DNA of 64,000 bases from Desulfobacteraceae bacterium (GTDB lineage: Bacteria > Desulfobacterota > Desulfobacteria > Desulfobacterales > SKZT01): positions 16,266-80,265 of the forward strand of contig JAABTQ010000014.1 in assembly GCA_011389745.1 (NCBI GenBank), written 5' to 3'. The translations under genes were made by a program, and so were the position numbers. Below, one piece after another: positions 24,196 through 33,343 of this stretch. Position 1 is the first letter of the stretch; every line of letters starts with the position of its first letter. The notes beneath the pieces were generated by a model. It searched no databases. It was not told the origin of the DNA and worked only from the letters and a program-made list of their open reading frames with translations.

Positions 24196-25173
24196 CTAAG
24201 GAATCAGCACCGAAGAACCGGTTGTTTTTCTGGACTCCAAATCCTGATGAGCTTTTGTTGCATCAGCCAATGAATACATCTGTTTGATCCGGACCTTAAC
24301 AATTCCCTTGATAATCACATCAAAAAGATCCTGCCCATGGGCCACAAGATCCTCTCTTTTTTCAGTGTAAGCCATCAATGTAGGCCTTGTTAAAAAAAGA
24401 GACCCTTTGGCGGAAAGTACTCCCAGATCGAATGGCTTTACAGGACCCGAGGCCTGACCAAAGGAAACCATCATTCCCAAGGGCCTGATGCAGTCCAGAG
24501 ATTTCATAAAAGTGGCATTCCCAACAGAGTCATAAACAACATCCACACCCCTTCCCTGCGTGATTTTTTTGACGGCTTCGACAAAATCCTCATCTCGATA
24601 AAGGATTGGATAATCACAACCGTTTGTTTTTGCAATCTCTGCCTTTTCATATGATCCAACAGTTCCGAACACAGTGGCCCCCAGGAATTTTGCCCACTGG
24701 CATACAATGGAGCCAACCCCGCCGGCTGCTGCATGGATCAATATGGTATCCCCCTTTCCCACTTTATAACATCCTCTTAACAAATAGCGGGCTGTCATTC
24801 CCTGAAGCATCATTGCTGCCGCCTGCTTGGAGGAGATTTCATCGGGTAGTTTTATCAAGCGATGGGCCGGTATCAGCCGGGTTTCAGCATATGCTCCGGG
24901 AGGAAGCCCTGCATAGGCAACACGATCGCCTTTGGCAAAATCGCCGACCTCGCTGCCGACTTCTTCCACAATACCGGCACCTTCCATTCCGGGAACAGCC
25001 GGAAGAGCTGGTAAAGGATACAACCCGGTTCTATGATAAATATCGATAAAATTTAAACCCACAGCTTCATGACGTATCAACACTTCGCCTGATTCCGGGT
25101 GGCCGGGATCAAAGTTCTCCCATTTTAATACCTCGGGTCCTCCTGTTTCGTATAATCTTATAGCTTTGCCCAT
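24196..25173 (-). CDS. qor: Quinone oxidoreductase, zinc-independent medium-chain dehydrogenase (QOR/zeta-crystallin type)
   Basis: 325 aa. Starts with KAIRLYETGGPEVLKWE, has VGLNFIDIYHRTGLYP in the catalytic domain, no zinc-ligand cysteine set, and the NADPH-binding AAAGGVGSIVCQWAKFLGA motif. The family reduces quinones or enones with NADPH. Length matches E. coli QorA. It is followed upstream on the same strand by the Fe-S/HTH gene (44 bases from the dehydrogenase start), so the two may be one unit. Confidence 0.9.
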   Translation of the reverse strand: MGKAIRLYETGGPEVLKWENFDPGHPESGEVLIRHEAVGLNFIDIYHRTGLYPLPALPAVPGMEGAGIVEEVGSEVGDFAKGDRVAYAGLPPGAYAETRLIPAHRLIKLPDEISSKQAAAMMLQGMTARYLLRGCYKVGKGDTILIHAAAGGVGSIVCQWAKFLGATVFGTVGSYEKAEIAKTNGCDYPILYRDEDFVEAVKKITQGRGVDVVYDSVGNATFMKSLDCIRPLGMMVSFGQASGPVKPFDLGVLSAKGSLFLTRPTLMAYTEKREDLVAHGQDLFDVIIKGIVKVRIKQMYSLADATKAHQDLESRKTTGSSVLIP

Positions 25174-25216
25174 TTTCAGCTCCTTTTATGGATAATCATA
25201 AAAAAATTTCTAAAAA

Positions 25217-26284
25217 CTACAGCTTAAATTTTCCTCGTTCCATGGCAATCCTCATATAAGTATGAAGAAAAGTTTCAGGGGGTTCATACTTTTCATCACC
25301 CTGTTTTTGCTCTAATTTTATGGCATCAAAATCACACGTAGGCACACACAGTCCACATCCTATGCAGCGGATTATATTCACATGAGCTGTATCATCAACT
25401 GTAATGGCATCCATAGGACACCGTTGCACACAAGTAGAGCAGGCCGTACAGTTATCCGCATTGACCTGGACATAATAGTTGGCATGCACCGCTTTGGATG
25501 GTTCCGGCAAGGATTTGATATTTTTAAGAATCTGGCAGCAACACCCACAACACATGCATATGTTTGCTGCCTTTTTGGCATTGCTCGGCTGAATCACCAG
25601 GCCGGCATCCACACCTTTTTTCAGCAACTCCAGGGCTTCTTCCTGAGTGATCGGCCGCCCCAATCCATTTTCCTCGTAGTAATGGGCGCCTGTGGAAAAA
25701 ACCAGACAAACTTCTTCTGGCCGGTCGCAACCTTTGCCTACCATTTTATGTTCTTTCCTGCAGATACAAGGGGCCACTATAATTTTGGACTGCCGGCGAA
25801 TAATTTCTTCGGCCTGTTCATAGGGCATTACACTGGTTTCCGCAACAACGCTCTGGTTGATCGGAATGACACGTAACTGCTGTGTTTTTTGTTTTGCCCA
25901 TCCATTTTTAACCAGATACGGAACATATTCATTAAAATCTCTGATCAGGCCTTCATCAAGGCTGTTGACATGGTATTCCCAAATACCGATAACAAACTGA
26001 GCTGCCATATACAGGGATTTATCCCCTCTTCTTTTGCGAAAGATCAACCCCTTTTGGGACATATTTTCCAGGACCGGTGCGATTTTTTCCTCATCCAAAC
26101 CCAACCTTTCTGCAATATTACTTACCGGTTCCTGTTTCATTTTCAGCCCAATGGCGATTTTTGCCTCTTCGGGAGAAAAAAGCCTTCTTAAAATCCTGAT
26201 CTCTACTCCGGTTTCCGTAGACGGAAACCCTGTCGGAAGATTGTCCAGATGCTTTGCCAGATTTTGATAAACATCCTCTGCCAT
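25217..26284 (-). CDS. Fe-S protein: N-terminal helix-turn-helix region plus two 4Fe-4S clusters
   Basis: 355 aa from the ATG at 26284, chosen because GGGAGGAA lies about 10 bases before it; the ORF-track start is 12 codons earlier and would place that site inside the gene. The N-terminal 100 residues look like a MarR-like winged helix (EEAKIAIGLKMKQEPVSNIAERLGLDEEKIAPVLENMSQKGLIFRKRRG). A middle domain has CICRKEH..GCDRPEEVC and CMCCGCCC cysteine clusters; the C-terminus has two classic 4Fe-4S motifs (CTACSTCVQRCP, CIGCGLCVPTCD). Related proteins are common in SRB and methanogens and annotated only as 4Fe-4S proteins. A redox-responsive role is inference. Confidence 0.75.
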   Translation of the reverse strand: MAEDVYQNLAKHLDNLPTGFPSTETGVEIRILRRLFSPEEAKIAIGLKMKQEPVSNIAERLGLDEEKIAPVLENMSQKGLIFRKRRGDKSLYMAAQFVIGIWEYHVNSLDEGLIRDFNEYVPYLVKNGWAKQKTQQLRVIPINQSVVAETSVMPYEQAEEIIRRQSKIIVAPCICRKEHKMVGKGCDRPEEVCLVFSTGAHYYEENGLGRPITQEEALELLKKGVDAGLVIQPSNAKKAANICMCCGCCCQILKNIKSLPEPSKAVHANYYVQVNADNCTACSTCVQRCPMDAITVDDTAHVNIIRCIGCGLCVPTCDFDAIKLEQKQGDEKYEPPETFLHTYMRIAMERGKFKL

Positions 26285-26529
26285 TTTGTTTTTTTCCTCC
26301 CAGGTTGAATGGTTTCGCATTTAAGTCACAGTTTACGTCATTGCAGTAAGCCTGAAATCCAGGTAAGTGTAGGCTTCCTCTTAAATTATCTCAGGGACTG
26401 ATCCATGTCAATACAGGCAGTTATCAAACATCAGGGGTTAAATATCATCCGGGTTTATTGCTCTTTGATCTTAAATGGTTTAAATTGTTATATTCGTGGT
26501 AAAACAATACTTCTCGGAAGGCTGAAAAA

Positions 26530-27852
26530 GTGGAGTGGAATGTACTGACATTAATACTGGCCGGGGGGTCTCTTTTCCTGGCTATTGGTACCAGTATTCT
26601 GGCTTGGCGAATGCGTGGCACGTTAAAATGGAAAGAGGAGATCAAACAAGAGCTGAGATCCATGGACAAGGTTGCAGCCCTGGCTACCGGGTCCAGACTT
26701 AAGGCCATGCACATAGTTCAGCAGCGATGCCGGGAAATATTGAAATCCAATTTTCCTGAATTGCGGCAGCTCGGGGAACTGGAAAAATACGTTTCTGATA
26801 TCGCGGCTTGTTTTTATCCCCATCATAAAAATCCAATTACAGCCATCACTGTCGGAAACCTCCTTAAATCCTCGCGTATGGCGGCCATAAGACTGCAAAT
26901 GATTTTGCGCCGTCCCGGATTTCAGGTACTTCGAAATATTAGATTCCGACATATTCGGCAAAATTCCTTCAGGTTGAACCGTTTCCGGAATACGTGGTTT
27001 TTCAGATTCATCATGCGATATCAGGCTTTTTTTGTCCGTATCAATCAATTACGCCTTATCCTGTTACCAGATCCCTTTCTTTGGCTGATCTATTTTTCCA
27101 ATCAATGGACCCTCATGACATTGACCCGCTTTTTATTGCTGGAAATATATATTTTTATGGGACAACTGGCAATTGACGCCTATGATTGCACTCCCGATAC
27201 CGGGGCAAAACAACATTCCGATGAGGAACTGGTTCAGGTTTTAAAGGAAATTGAATCACTCGGAATTGATAATGATTTACAAGTCAATTCGCAATTAAAA
27301 CCTATCCGAAACCGTCTGGTGGGCTTCAATGCCTTTTGGAAACCCATGCCGGGTCAGGAAATCTGGAAACAATCATTTAAGGAAGCTTCTTTTATAATAT
27401 CCACCCATCACTTTCCCAACAGTCAAAATCCAATGGAGGAAGTGGCTTTTGGCCCTCTTTTGCAGCGAACAGTTCATTGGCTCAACAGCATCCTGGAAAC
27501 CAGGCACTATAAAATGGTCAAACATCTGCACAATGTGGAACTGGCCACACTTATCCAGGTTAAATCCATTGCGGATATCCCGGAAATGAGACACTTGGGC
27601 CTGTTTGCCCAAAAATCCCTAATGCTCTATCAATATATAAAATGGCCGTTAAAAATTTTTCAAAGGGCAAAAAGGTTTACTGCAGCAGGTGTGGCCATGG
27701 ATATCGGCTGGTTGATAGCCAAAAAAAGCTTTGTTAATTTGTGCATGCGACAGGTTTTTGACCTGACCTGCAAGGAACTTGAAATCATTTATCATCTGTC
27801 GGCCATCGAAACAACGCCTCCCCCAAAAAAACAAACGCTTACGGATCATTAG
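26530..27852 (+). CDS. Membrane-associated protein of unknown function
   Basis: 440 aa, GTG start without a clear ribosome site. A membrane helix at residues 5-25 (LTLILAGGSLFLAIGTSILAW) is followed by a helical region; a second hydrophobic stretch (LLPDPFLWLIYFSNQWTLMTLTRFLLLEIYIFMGQLAI) lies near residues 180-215 and the remainder is soluble-looking with a conserved-sounding tail (GVAMDIGWLIAKKSFVNLCMRQVFDLTCKELEIIYHL). I do not recognise a family. It overlaps the convergent cupin gene by 4 bases. Confidence 0.6.
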   Translation: MEWNVLTLILAGGSLFLAIGTSILAWRMRGTLKWKEEIKQELRSMDKVAALATGSRLKAMHIVQQRCREILKSNFPELRQLGELEKYVSDIAACFYPHHKNPITAITVGNLLKSSRMAAIRLQMILRRPGFQVLRNIRFRHIRQNSFRLNRFRNTWFFRFIMRYQAFFVRINQLRLILLPDPFLWLIYFSNQWTLMTLTRFLLLEIYIFMGQLAIDAYDCTPDTGAKQHSDEELVQVLKEIESLGIDNDLQVNSQLKPIRNRLVGFNAFWKPMPGQEIWKQSFKEASFIISTHHFPNSQNPMEEVAFGPLLQRTVHWLNSILETRHYKMVKHLHNVELATLIQVKSIADIPEMRHLGLFAQKSLMLYQYIKWPLKIFQRAKRFTAAGVAMDIGWLIAKKSFVNLCMRQVFDLTCKELEIIYHLSAIETTPPPKKQTLTDH

Positions 27853-28166
27853 AAAAACACGGCAATCCAGACAGTTGTACAATCCGGGTCAGTCCATTCC
27901 ACGCGGTGCCGGCAATGGGCGGGGATGTGGATATGGTCTCCGGGTTTCATATGGACCGGCTCGTCCTCGCTTTCAAAACGGATCCGGGCTGCGCCTTGAT
28001 GCAGAATAACCCACTCATTTTTTTCCTGGTCGTACCAGAACCCTTCCGGAGATCGATGACCTTTGCTGATAATGCGCTCTATGCTCATTTTTTCTGATGA
28101 AATAATTGTTTCAATGATCTCTTCTGGAATATTTTCAGGAATGCCTGAAAAAATATTATTACTCAT
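27849..28166 (-). CDS. Small single-domain cupin
   Basis: 105 aa. A cupin barrel is indicated by EWVILHQGAARIRFE (motif 1 region) and MKPGDHIHIPAHCRHRVEWT (motif 2 with His residues for a metal). Function unknown; small cupins of this type are often metal-binding sugar- or stress-related proteins. Its ATG lies inside the last codons of the upstream alpha/beta hydrolase-OsmC gene (8-base overlap), so translation is probably coupled and the products may work together. Confidence 0.82.
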   Translation of the reverse strand: MSNNIFSGIPENIPEEIIETIISSEKMSIERIISKGHRSPEGFWYDQEKNEWVILHQGAARIRFESEDEPVHMKPGDHIHIPAHCRHRVEWTDPDCTTVWIAVFF

Positions 28167-29388
28167 CAGATTCTTTTAGCCTGGTGTTTGTCATCATTTC
28201 CGAGTGCAAAGTCCTGTGAACGGGACATTTTTGAGCAATTTCCAACATCCTTTTTTTCTGGTCCTTGTCCAGTTCCCCTTTGATGTCAATTTCAAGATCG
28301 ATCTGATCCAGTTTCCCGGATTGGGTTTCACAACTTCGGCATTCATCCGCATGAATTTTTTGATGCTTTAAATTAACGGATATGGACTCGACCGGCCATT
28401 TTTTTCGATCCGCATACATACGAAGTGTCATGCAGGTGCAGGCACCAAAACCGGAGACCAGAAGGTCATAGGGAGTAGGACCCAGGTTGCCTCCGCCAAC
28501 CGAACGGGGTTCATCCGCAACAAGATGATGGCCGTTGGCCAGAATATCGGTGCGATATAAGGTTTGGCCGATTCGAGCCAGAACACGATTGTCCTTGGGA
28601 TCTTCTATCCATTTTCTTTTTTCGGACATATCGACATATTTTTCCGCCCATGCCGCAATAACGGAACCGATATACATGGCGTCCGCTTCATTGGATACCA
28701 GGTGATCCGCATTATCCAGCGATATGAAACTCTTTGGATGAAATGCTGCTTTGAAAATTGTTGCCGCATTTTCAGGATCAACAATTTCATCAACCGGGGA
28801 GTGAAGGATCAAGAGAGGTTTTTTTAATTTCCGGATTGCTTTTTGCATTTCAATTTTTTCCAGATCATCCAGAAATTGCTTTTTTACGGTAAAAGATTTA
28901 CCGCCGATGGCTATTTCCGCCTGTCCATCTTTTTCGATTTTTTTTCGTGAATCTTTTAATGATTGCTTGAGATGGGCAAGGTCTGCCGGAGCACCGATAG
29001 TGACTACCGCTCGTGTGGACCCGATTCTGGAGCCTGCATGCAGCATGGCGGCCCCACCTAAGGAATGGCCGATCAGGATTGCGGGGGATTCGAATTTTTC
29101 TTTCATAAATTCCGCGGCGACTACCAGATCTTCTATATTAGAAGAAAAATTGGTTTCGGAAAAGTCGCCCTTACTTTCCCCCAACCCGGTGAAATCAAAT
29201 CTTAAAACAGCCAGACCACGATCAGTCAGGGCCCGGCTGATATGAGCAATTGCTTTTAAATTTTTCGTGCATGTAAAACAATGGGCAAAGAGTGCATAAG
29301 CCAAAGGCTCCCTATCTGCTGGAAGATCCATACGTCCTGATATGTCAAGTCCGGACTTGTTTTTAAATGTGACTTTTTTATATTCCAT
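28159..29388 (-). CDS. Fusion protein: alpha/beta hydrolase plus OsmC-like domain
   Basis: 409 aa from the ATG at 29388 (AAGGA about 12 bases upstream); the ORF track adds 21 residues without support. Residues 1-250 form an alpha/beta hydrolase with the nucleophile elbow GHSLGGAA and a following DEIVDPENA acid region. The C-terminal 150 residues are OsmC-like, with FGACTCMTLRMYADRK and CPVHRTLH carrying the two redox cysteines of the peroxide-reducing family. The fusion is known in several proteobacteria; the natural substrate is not. A thiol-peroxidase coupled to an esterase is plausible for an anaerobe under oxygen stress. Confidence 0.88.
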   Translation of the reverse strand: MEYKKVTFKNKSGLDISGRMDLPADREPLAYALFAHCFTCTKNLKAIAHISRALTDRGLAVLRFDFTGLGESKGDFSETNFSSNIEDLVVAAEFMKEKFESPAILIGHSLGGAAMLHAGSRIGSTRAVVTIGAPADLAHLKQSLKDSRKKIEKDGQAEIAIGGKSFTVKKQFLDDLEKIEMQKAIRKLKKPLLILHSPVDEIVDPENAATIFKAAFHPKSFISLDNADHLVSNEADAMYIGSVIAAWAEKYVDMSEKRKWIEDPKDNRVLARIGQTLYRTDILANGHHLVADEPRSVGGGNLGPTPYDLLVSGFGACTCMTLRMYADRKKWPVESISVNLKHQKIHADECRSCETQSGKLDQIDLEIDIKGELDKDQKKRMLEIAQKCPVHRTLHSEMMTNTRLKESDE

Positions 29389-29570
29389 TTGCTTATTAAT
29401 CCTTTTTGGTTGGTATGTCGCTGAACAGATCTGTCCCGAAAATGAAAACACATTTTTTTCAAATCGGCTTTTAATTTGTTTATTTTTTATAATCTATCAA
29501 AAAATAATCTCAGGGGATATATAAAGTTTAGGTCTCAAGCCGGCAAGGATCAACAAAAATGAATTGGAAG

Positions 29571-29672
29571 GCGGCAAACACAGACGCAATACCGGAAGGA
29601 GCGAACGATTCTTCACCGGCCGGAAATGTAGTACCGACAAATAGACAATATTGTTGGTCTCCTCAGAATGAC
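29571..29672. repeat. Dispersed repeat, partial copy of the foldback element at 41.2-41.5 kb
   Basis: About 100 bases beginning GCGGCAAA and ending CTCCTCAGAATGAC align end to end with 41378-41478, sharing blocks such as CCGGAAGG, GATTCTTC, CGGCCGGAAAT and CCTCAGAATGAC. The left half of the element (TGTCATTCTGAGG end) is absent here. The remainder of the 450-base gap 29389-29841 shows no gene. Confidence 0.8.
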
Positions 29673-29841
29673 GGCAGCAAGGGAAAAAAAGAAATTTGAC
29701 ATCCATGATCAAAAGTGGAAATGTTTTTCCGGACTTTTTGAAAAGTTACTGACTTATTTTTGAATATGGTTATATTATTTTTAAAAAAACCAATTTTATC
29801 AGTATCGTTAAAATCATTCAAAAACGAGGTAGTAAATAGTT

Positions 29842-30396
29842 ATGACGGAAAACGGAAATCACGATCAACCCCACATAAAATCGGGGCAGGTAAAAATTCG
29901 TGAAATGGAAATTGATGACATTCCCAAGGTATTTCATTTAGGCGAAGAGCTTTTTGAAGCCGAAGGCCTCAAAAATCTATACCGGGCATGGGATGAGTTC
30001 GAGGTAGTTGAGCTGTATCTGGGAGATTCCGAATTTTGTATAGTGGCGGAAATCGATGATGATCTTGTCGGGTTCGCTTTAGGTACAACGATCAGCAAAA
30101 GCCGGTCTGCATGGAAATATGGCCATTTGATCTGGTTGGGTGTTGCCGAAGGTTATCAGCGGGCAGGAGTCGCGGAAAAATTGTTTCATAAATTTCATGC
30201 CCTGATGATTGATGACGGCGTTCGAATGCTCATTGTAGACAGCCAGGCGGAAAACCATCCGGGTCTTCATTTTTTCAAAAAGATGGGATTTTCAAACCCT
30301 ATCGAACATATTTATCTGAGCATGAATCTGACAGGGGAACAACAGCACAAACGTTTATACAGAGCCAAAAAAGGAAAACTTGTTAAAAAGAAATGA
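29842..30396 (+). CDS. GNAT-family N-acetyltransferase
   Basis: 184 aa. The acetyl-CoA-binding motif A region is WLGVAEGYQRAGVAEKLFHKFHA, preceded by the VGFALGTTI strand and followed by the QAENHPGLHFFKKMGF motif B region typical of GNAT enzymes. The acceptor is unknown. The M20 peptidase gene follows 6 bases after the stop, so the pair is an operon; an acetylation/deacetylation couple acting on an amino acid or peptide is possible but is inference. Confidence 0.88.
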   Translation: MTENGNHDQPHIKSGQVKIREMEIDDIPKVFHLGEELFEAEGLKNLYRAWDEFEVVELYLGDSEFCIVAEIDDDLVGFALGTTISKSRSAWKYGHLIWLGVAEGYQRAGVAEKLFHKFHALMIDDGVRMLIVDSQAENHPGLHFFKKMGFSNPIEHIYLSMNLTGEQQHKRLYRAKKGKLVKKK

Positions 30397-30402
30397 GCCT
30401 CC

Positions 30403-31533
30403 ATGACCCAAAAATTTGCGGAAAACATCAATTTTGACCGTTTAAAAAAACTCTTTCATGACATTGTCGATATCTACAGCCCTTCCGGCAAAGAGGAACA
30501 GGTTCTTGAATTTTTATATGCCTACCTCAAAGACCATGAATTTCGGGTCAAACGCCAGGCCGTGGATGAGAATCGATATAACCTTCTTATACTTCCCAAA
30601 AAAGAAATTGATACGGAGTTGGTGTTTGTGGGGCATGTGGATACAACCCCTGCTTATGAATTTGATGATTTCGGATGGGAAGAAAAAGGGGACCGGATTA
30701 TCGGTCTGGGTACGGCGGATATGAAAGGAGGCTGCGCGGCCATGGTTGAGGCCATGATCGCGTCAAAGGAAATTCTGACCAAAGAACCGCCGGTCGCTCT
30801 TGCCCTGGTGGTGGGGGAAGAGGAAGATGGAGATGGCGCGGCACAATTTTTGGAGGAACATTATTTTCCATGGGCCATCATCGGAGAACCCACCAATTTG
30901 CATCCCTGTTTAGGTCACTTTGGATATATGGAGATTCTGCTTCGCACTTTCGGAAAGAGAATGCATGCATCTCTGGCCAACAAAAAAGAAAACGCCATCG
31001 AGCTCATGCTCAACGGTTTGATCGAAATCGGTCAATACATGGGAAAAAACCGGCCGGAAGTCGTATACAATATCAGGGATCTTTTCAGTAGCCGGGCAGG
31101 TTTTGCAGTGGCGGACCGGTGTGAAGCCTGGCTGGATATTCATATTCCACCATCATCTCCCGTGGGAGAAATCGCCACCGAACTGGAAGAGGTTTTTATG
31201 CGATATTGTGAGAATTACACAAGTATAAGGTCCACATTTAGAATCATGACTATCGATGCCGGATATGAATTTCCCCCCAGAGGTCCCATCGTGGAAAATC
31301 TTCAGAAAGTTTACTCAAAAAGAAACATTTCCTGGAAAGCCAATACATTCAGAAGCCATTCCGATGCCAATCAATTATGGGCCGCAGGCATAAAACCGAT
31401 TCTTTTGGGTGCAGGCCGGTTGGAAATGGCCCATACACCTGAAGAATCCGTATCTTTTCAAAAAGTTTGCAAGGCTGCACAAATTTATACGGATTTAATT
31501 CTCGAATTGGCATATGAACAACCAACCGGATGA
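30403..31533 (+). CDS. M20-family metallopeptidase (ArgE/DapE/CPG2-like deacetylase)
   Basis: 376 aa. The first zinc motif is FVGHVDTTP (His and Asp), followed by GLGTADMKGGCAAMV (bridging Asp) and VVGEEEDGDGA (catalytic Glu pair), IGEPTN, then the dimerisation domain and the final HTPEESV histidine. These enzymes hydrolyse N-acyl amino acids or dipeptides. The last His and all metal ligands seem intact. Co-transcription with the GNAT gene suggests that both act on one substrate. No Shine-Dalgarno is seen, in keeping with the short 6-base spacing and translational coupling. Confidence 0.9.
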   Translation: MTQKFAENINFDRLKKLFHDIVDIYSPSGKEEQVLEFLYAYLKDHEFRVKRQAVDENRYNLLILPKKEIDTELVFVGHVDTTPAYEFDDFGWEEKGDRIIGLGTADMKGGCAAMVEAMIASKEILTKEPPVALALVVGEEEDGDGAAQFLEEHYFPWAIIGEPTNLHPCLGHFGYMEILLRTFGKRMHASLANKKENAIELMLNGLIEIGQYMGKNRPEVVYNIRDLFSSRAGFAVADRCEAWLDIHIPPSSPVGEIATELEEVFMRYCENYTSIRSTFRIMTIDAGYEFPPRGPIVENLQKVYSKRNISWKANTFRSHSDANQLWAAGIKPILLGAGRLEMAHTPEESVSFQKVCKAAQIYTDLILELAYEQPTG

Positions 31534-31776
31534 TTAAAAAATATCACTGCTATGAGGTTTTTAGCATCGGCTAAAACAGTGCTGACTTTCATTATGTGTT
31601 GAACCTAAAAAAACGTTGTTTCATAGGATTAATGATAGTATGATAATCAGTATTAAAAGATTTTGCTGCAATCACAACTACTTTTGAAAAGGAATTATCA
31701 TAGTATTTATATTGAAATGCAAGAAAAATTGGATGTTTAGCCACTATATGAAGAGTTTTTTAATTAAGGAGCTAAG

Positions 31777-32148
31777 GTGATCTCGTTAAGATCTTCAAAT
31801 GAAAGAAGAAAATATCCTCGTTTAACCAGAAGTGTACCGGTTAAAATACATCAGGATAGCAATGACTTCGTTACGGAAATAACGAATATAAGCCGTTCAG
31901 GAGCCTATTGCAAGGTTAATAAGTATATTATGCCGATGACAAATTTGGATATCTATCTGTTTCTCCCCCAAAACAATAAAGAGAAGTCATCTGCGAGAAA
32001 AATCTTCTGTAGAGGTGCTGTTGTTCGTACAGAGAGTTTGCCTGAAGATAATTCTTATAACATAGCTGTCTTTTTCAGCGATATTTCTTCCAAAGATGTT
32101 GAGGCTATTTCAGAATATATAAAGCTTCATCTTGATGCTGAAAAATAA
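31777..32148 (+). CDS. PilZ-domain protein (c-di-GMP binding)
   Basis: 123 aa. The c-di-GMP-binding signature is present: RRKYPRLTR (RxxxR) near the N-terminus and NISRSGAYC (D/NxSxxG) about 30 residues later. Single-domain PilZ proteins control motility, exopolysaccharide or secretion. GTG start with AAGGAG upstream. It is isolated, preceded by a gene-free stretch of 240 bases. Confidence 0.9.
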   Translation: MISLRSSNERRKYPRLTRSVPVKIHQDSNDFVTEITNISRSGAYCKVNKYIMPMTNLDIYLFLPQNNKEKSSARKIFCRGAVVRTESLPEDNSYNIAVFFSDISSKDVEAISEYIKLHLDAEK

Positions 32149-32285
32149 TTTTTAAAGCTTTGTTAAATTAAACCCACCTCCCCCGCTATTTTATAAGAAC
32201 CTTCTTTTGTTTCCAATAAAAGCCCGGTCAGTGGAGAAAGTGGGCAAGGTTTTAAAAAAATAAAGTTGCGAATTTCACACGGCAT

Positions 32286-32459
32286 TCATGTGCTGAGTTC
32301 TTTAATGCGATTTCTTGCGGCTTCCCTGACTTCAGGATGACTGTCTTTTTTAATCACTTGTTTTAACAGTTCTTTGTTACTTTCCGCTTTTACCGCCTCT
32401 TGACGCACTTTCGGATCGGAACGTGCGATTTTAGGTAAAAACAAATCTCTGAATTTCAT
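32286..32459 (-). CDS. 57-aa HEAT-repeat-like small protein (missed by the ORF track)
   Basis: Reading the minus strand from 32459 gives a 57-residue ORF with a strong AAAGGAGG site just upstream of the ATG. The sequence is charged and helical (RSDPKVRQEAVKAESNKELL then KDSHPEVREAARNRIKEL), two helix pairs of the kind found in HEAT/PBS-lyase-like repeats, with the recurring 'D..VR..A' pattern. Function unknown; possibly a protein-interaction module. The strong site and repeat pattern make it a credible gene. Confidence 0.7.
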   Translation of the reverse strand: MKFRDLFLPKIARSDPKVRQEAVKAESNKELLKQVIKKDSHPEVREAARNRIKELST

Positions 32460-32753
32460 GGTTCCCTCCTTTCATGTTGATTGTTTCTCAACGCATGCGT
32501 TATTCGAGTTGATAGTTTATTTAGATCATAGACTTTCAACAATAAAAGTAAATCCTCAAAATCACTGAAATATTCAATAAAAACTACGTAAATAATAGTC
32601 AAAATATACTTAAAGTATTTAAAGTCATTGTAAGTCAAGGGGAGTAGCCTTGTCAGAAATTTTATTCCGGAGCCTCCGGGAACTGGGTTTAAAGCGGGAT
32701 TTTCGTTGTTAAGACCCATGCTTTTAATTACATTTTTGTTTCATTTGATAATA

Positions 32754-32772
32754 TTGACAACATTTTTGTCAA
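32754..32772. promoter_or_regulatory. Inverted repeat, possible enhancer site for the glnB promoter
   Basis: TTGACAA-CATTT-TTGTCAA is a perfect 7-bp inverted repeat centred about 97 bases upstream of the -24 element of the sigma-54 promoter, a usual distance for an enhancer-binding-protein site. The motif CATTTTTGT also occurs exactly 30 bases upstream (32731 and 32761), about three helical turns. It is not the textbook NtrC sequence, so the protein is unknown. Confidence 0.45.
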
Positions 32773-32859
32773 ACATGTTAACCATTTGTGCTTTTTGGCT
32801 TGGGGTTTAAAGCATTAATAATATAATGATATTAGTTGGTTAGGTTTTTTAAAGTTTAT

Positions 32860-32875
32860 TGGCACGCCATTTGCT
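32860..32875 (+). promoter_or_regulatory. Sigma-54 promoter of glnB-amtB
   Basis: TGGCACG-CCAT-TTGCT matches the RpoN consensus (GG at -24, GC at -12, correct spacing) without a mismatch in the core. It lies about 80 bases before the glnB ATG. Control by nitrogen status through an NtrC-type activator is expected. Confidence 0.9.
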
Positions 32876-32954
32876 AAAGATAAAAAACGGATACCCGGGA
32901 TCGATCCAATAACCATCGCAACGAAGCGTGTACGCTTCATAAGGAGAACGTTGA

Positions 32955-33293
<339 letters not shown>

Positions 33294-33343
33294 TCCATTT
33301 TGAATGGTTGAAAAAAAACCAAGTTAAGGAGGCGAAGGTCAAA

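Noticed and set aside
32456-32719. 87-codon minus-strand ORF
   Set aside because: Starts in the intergenic region before glnB and has no family pattern; the real small gene there is 32286-32459.
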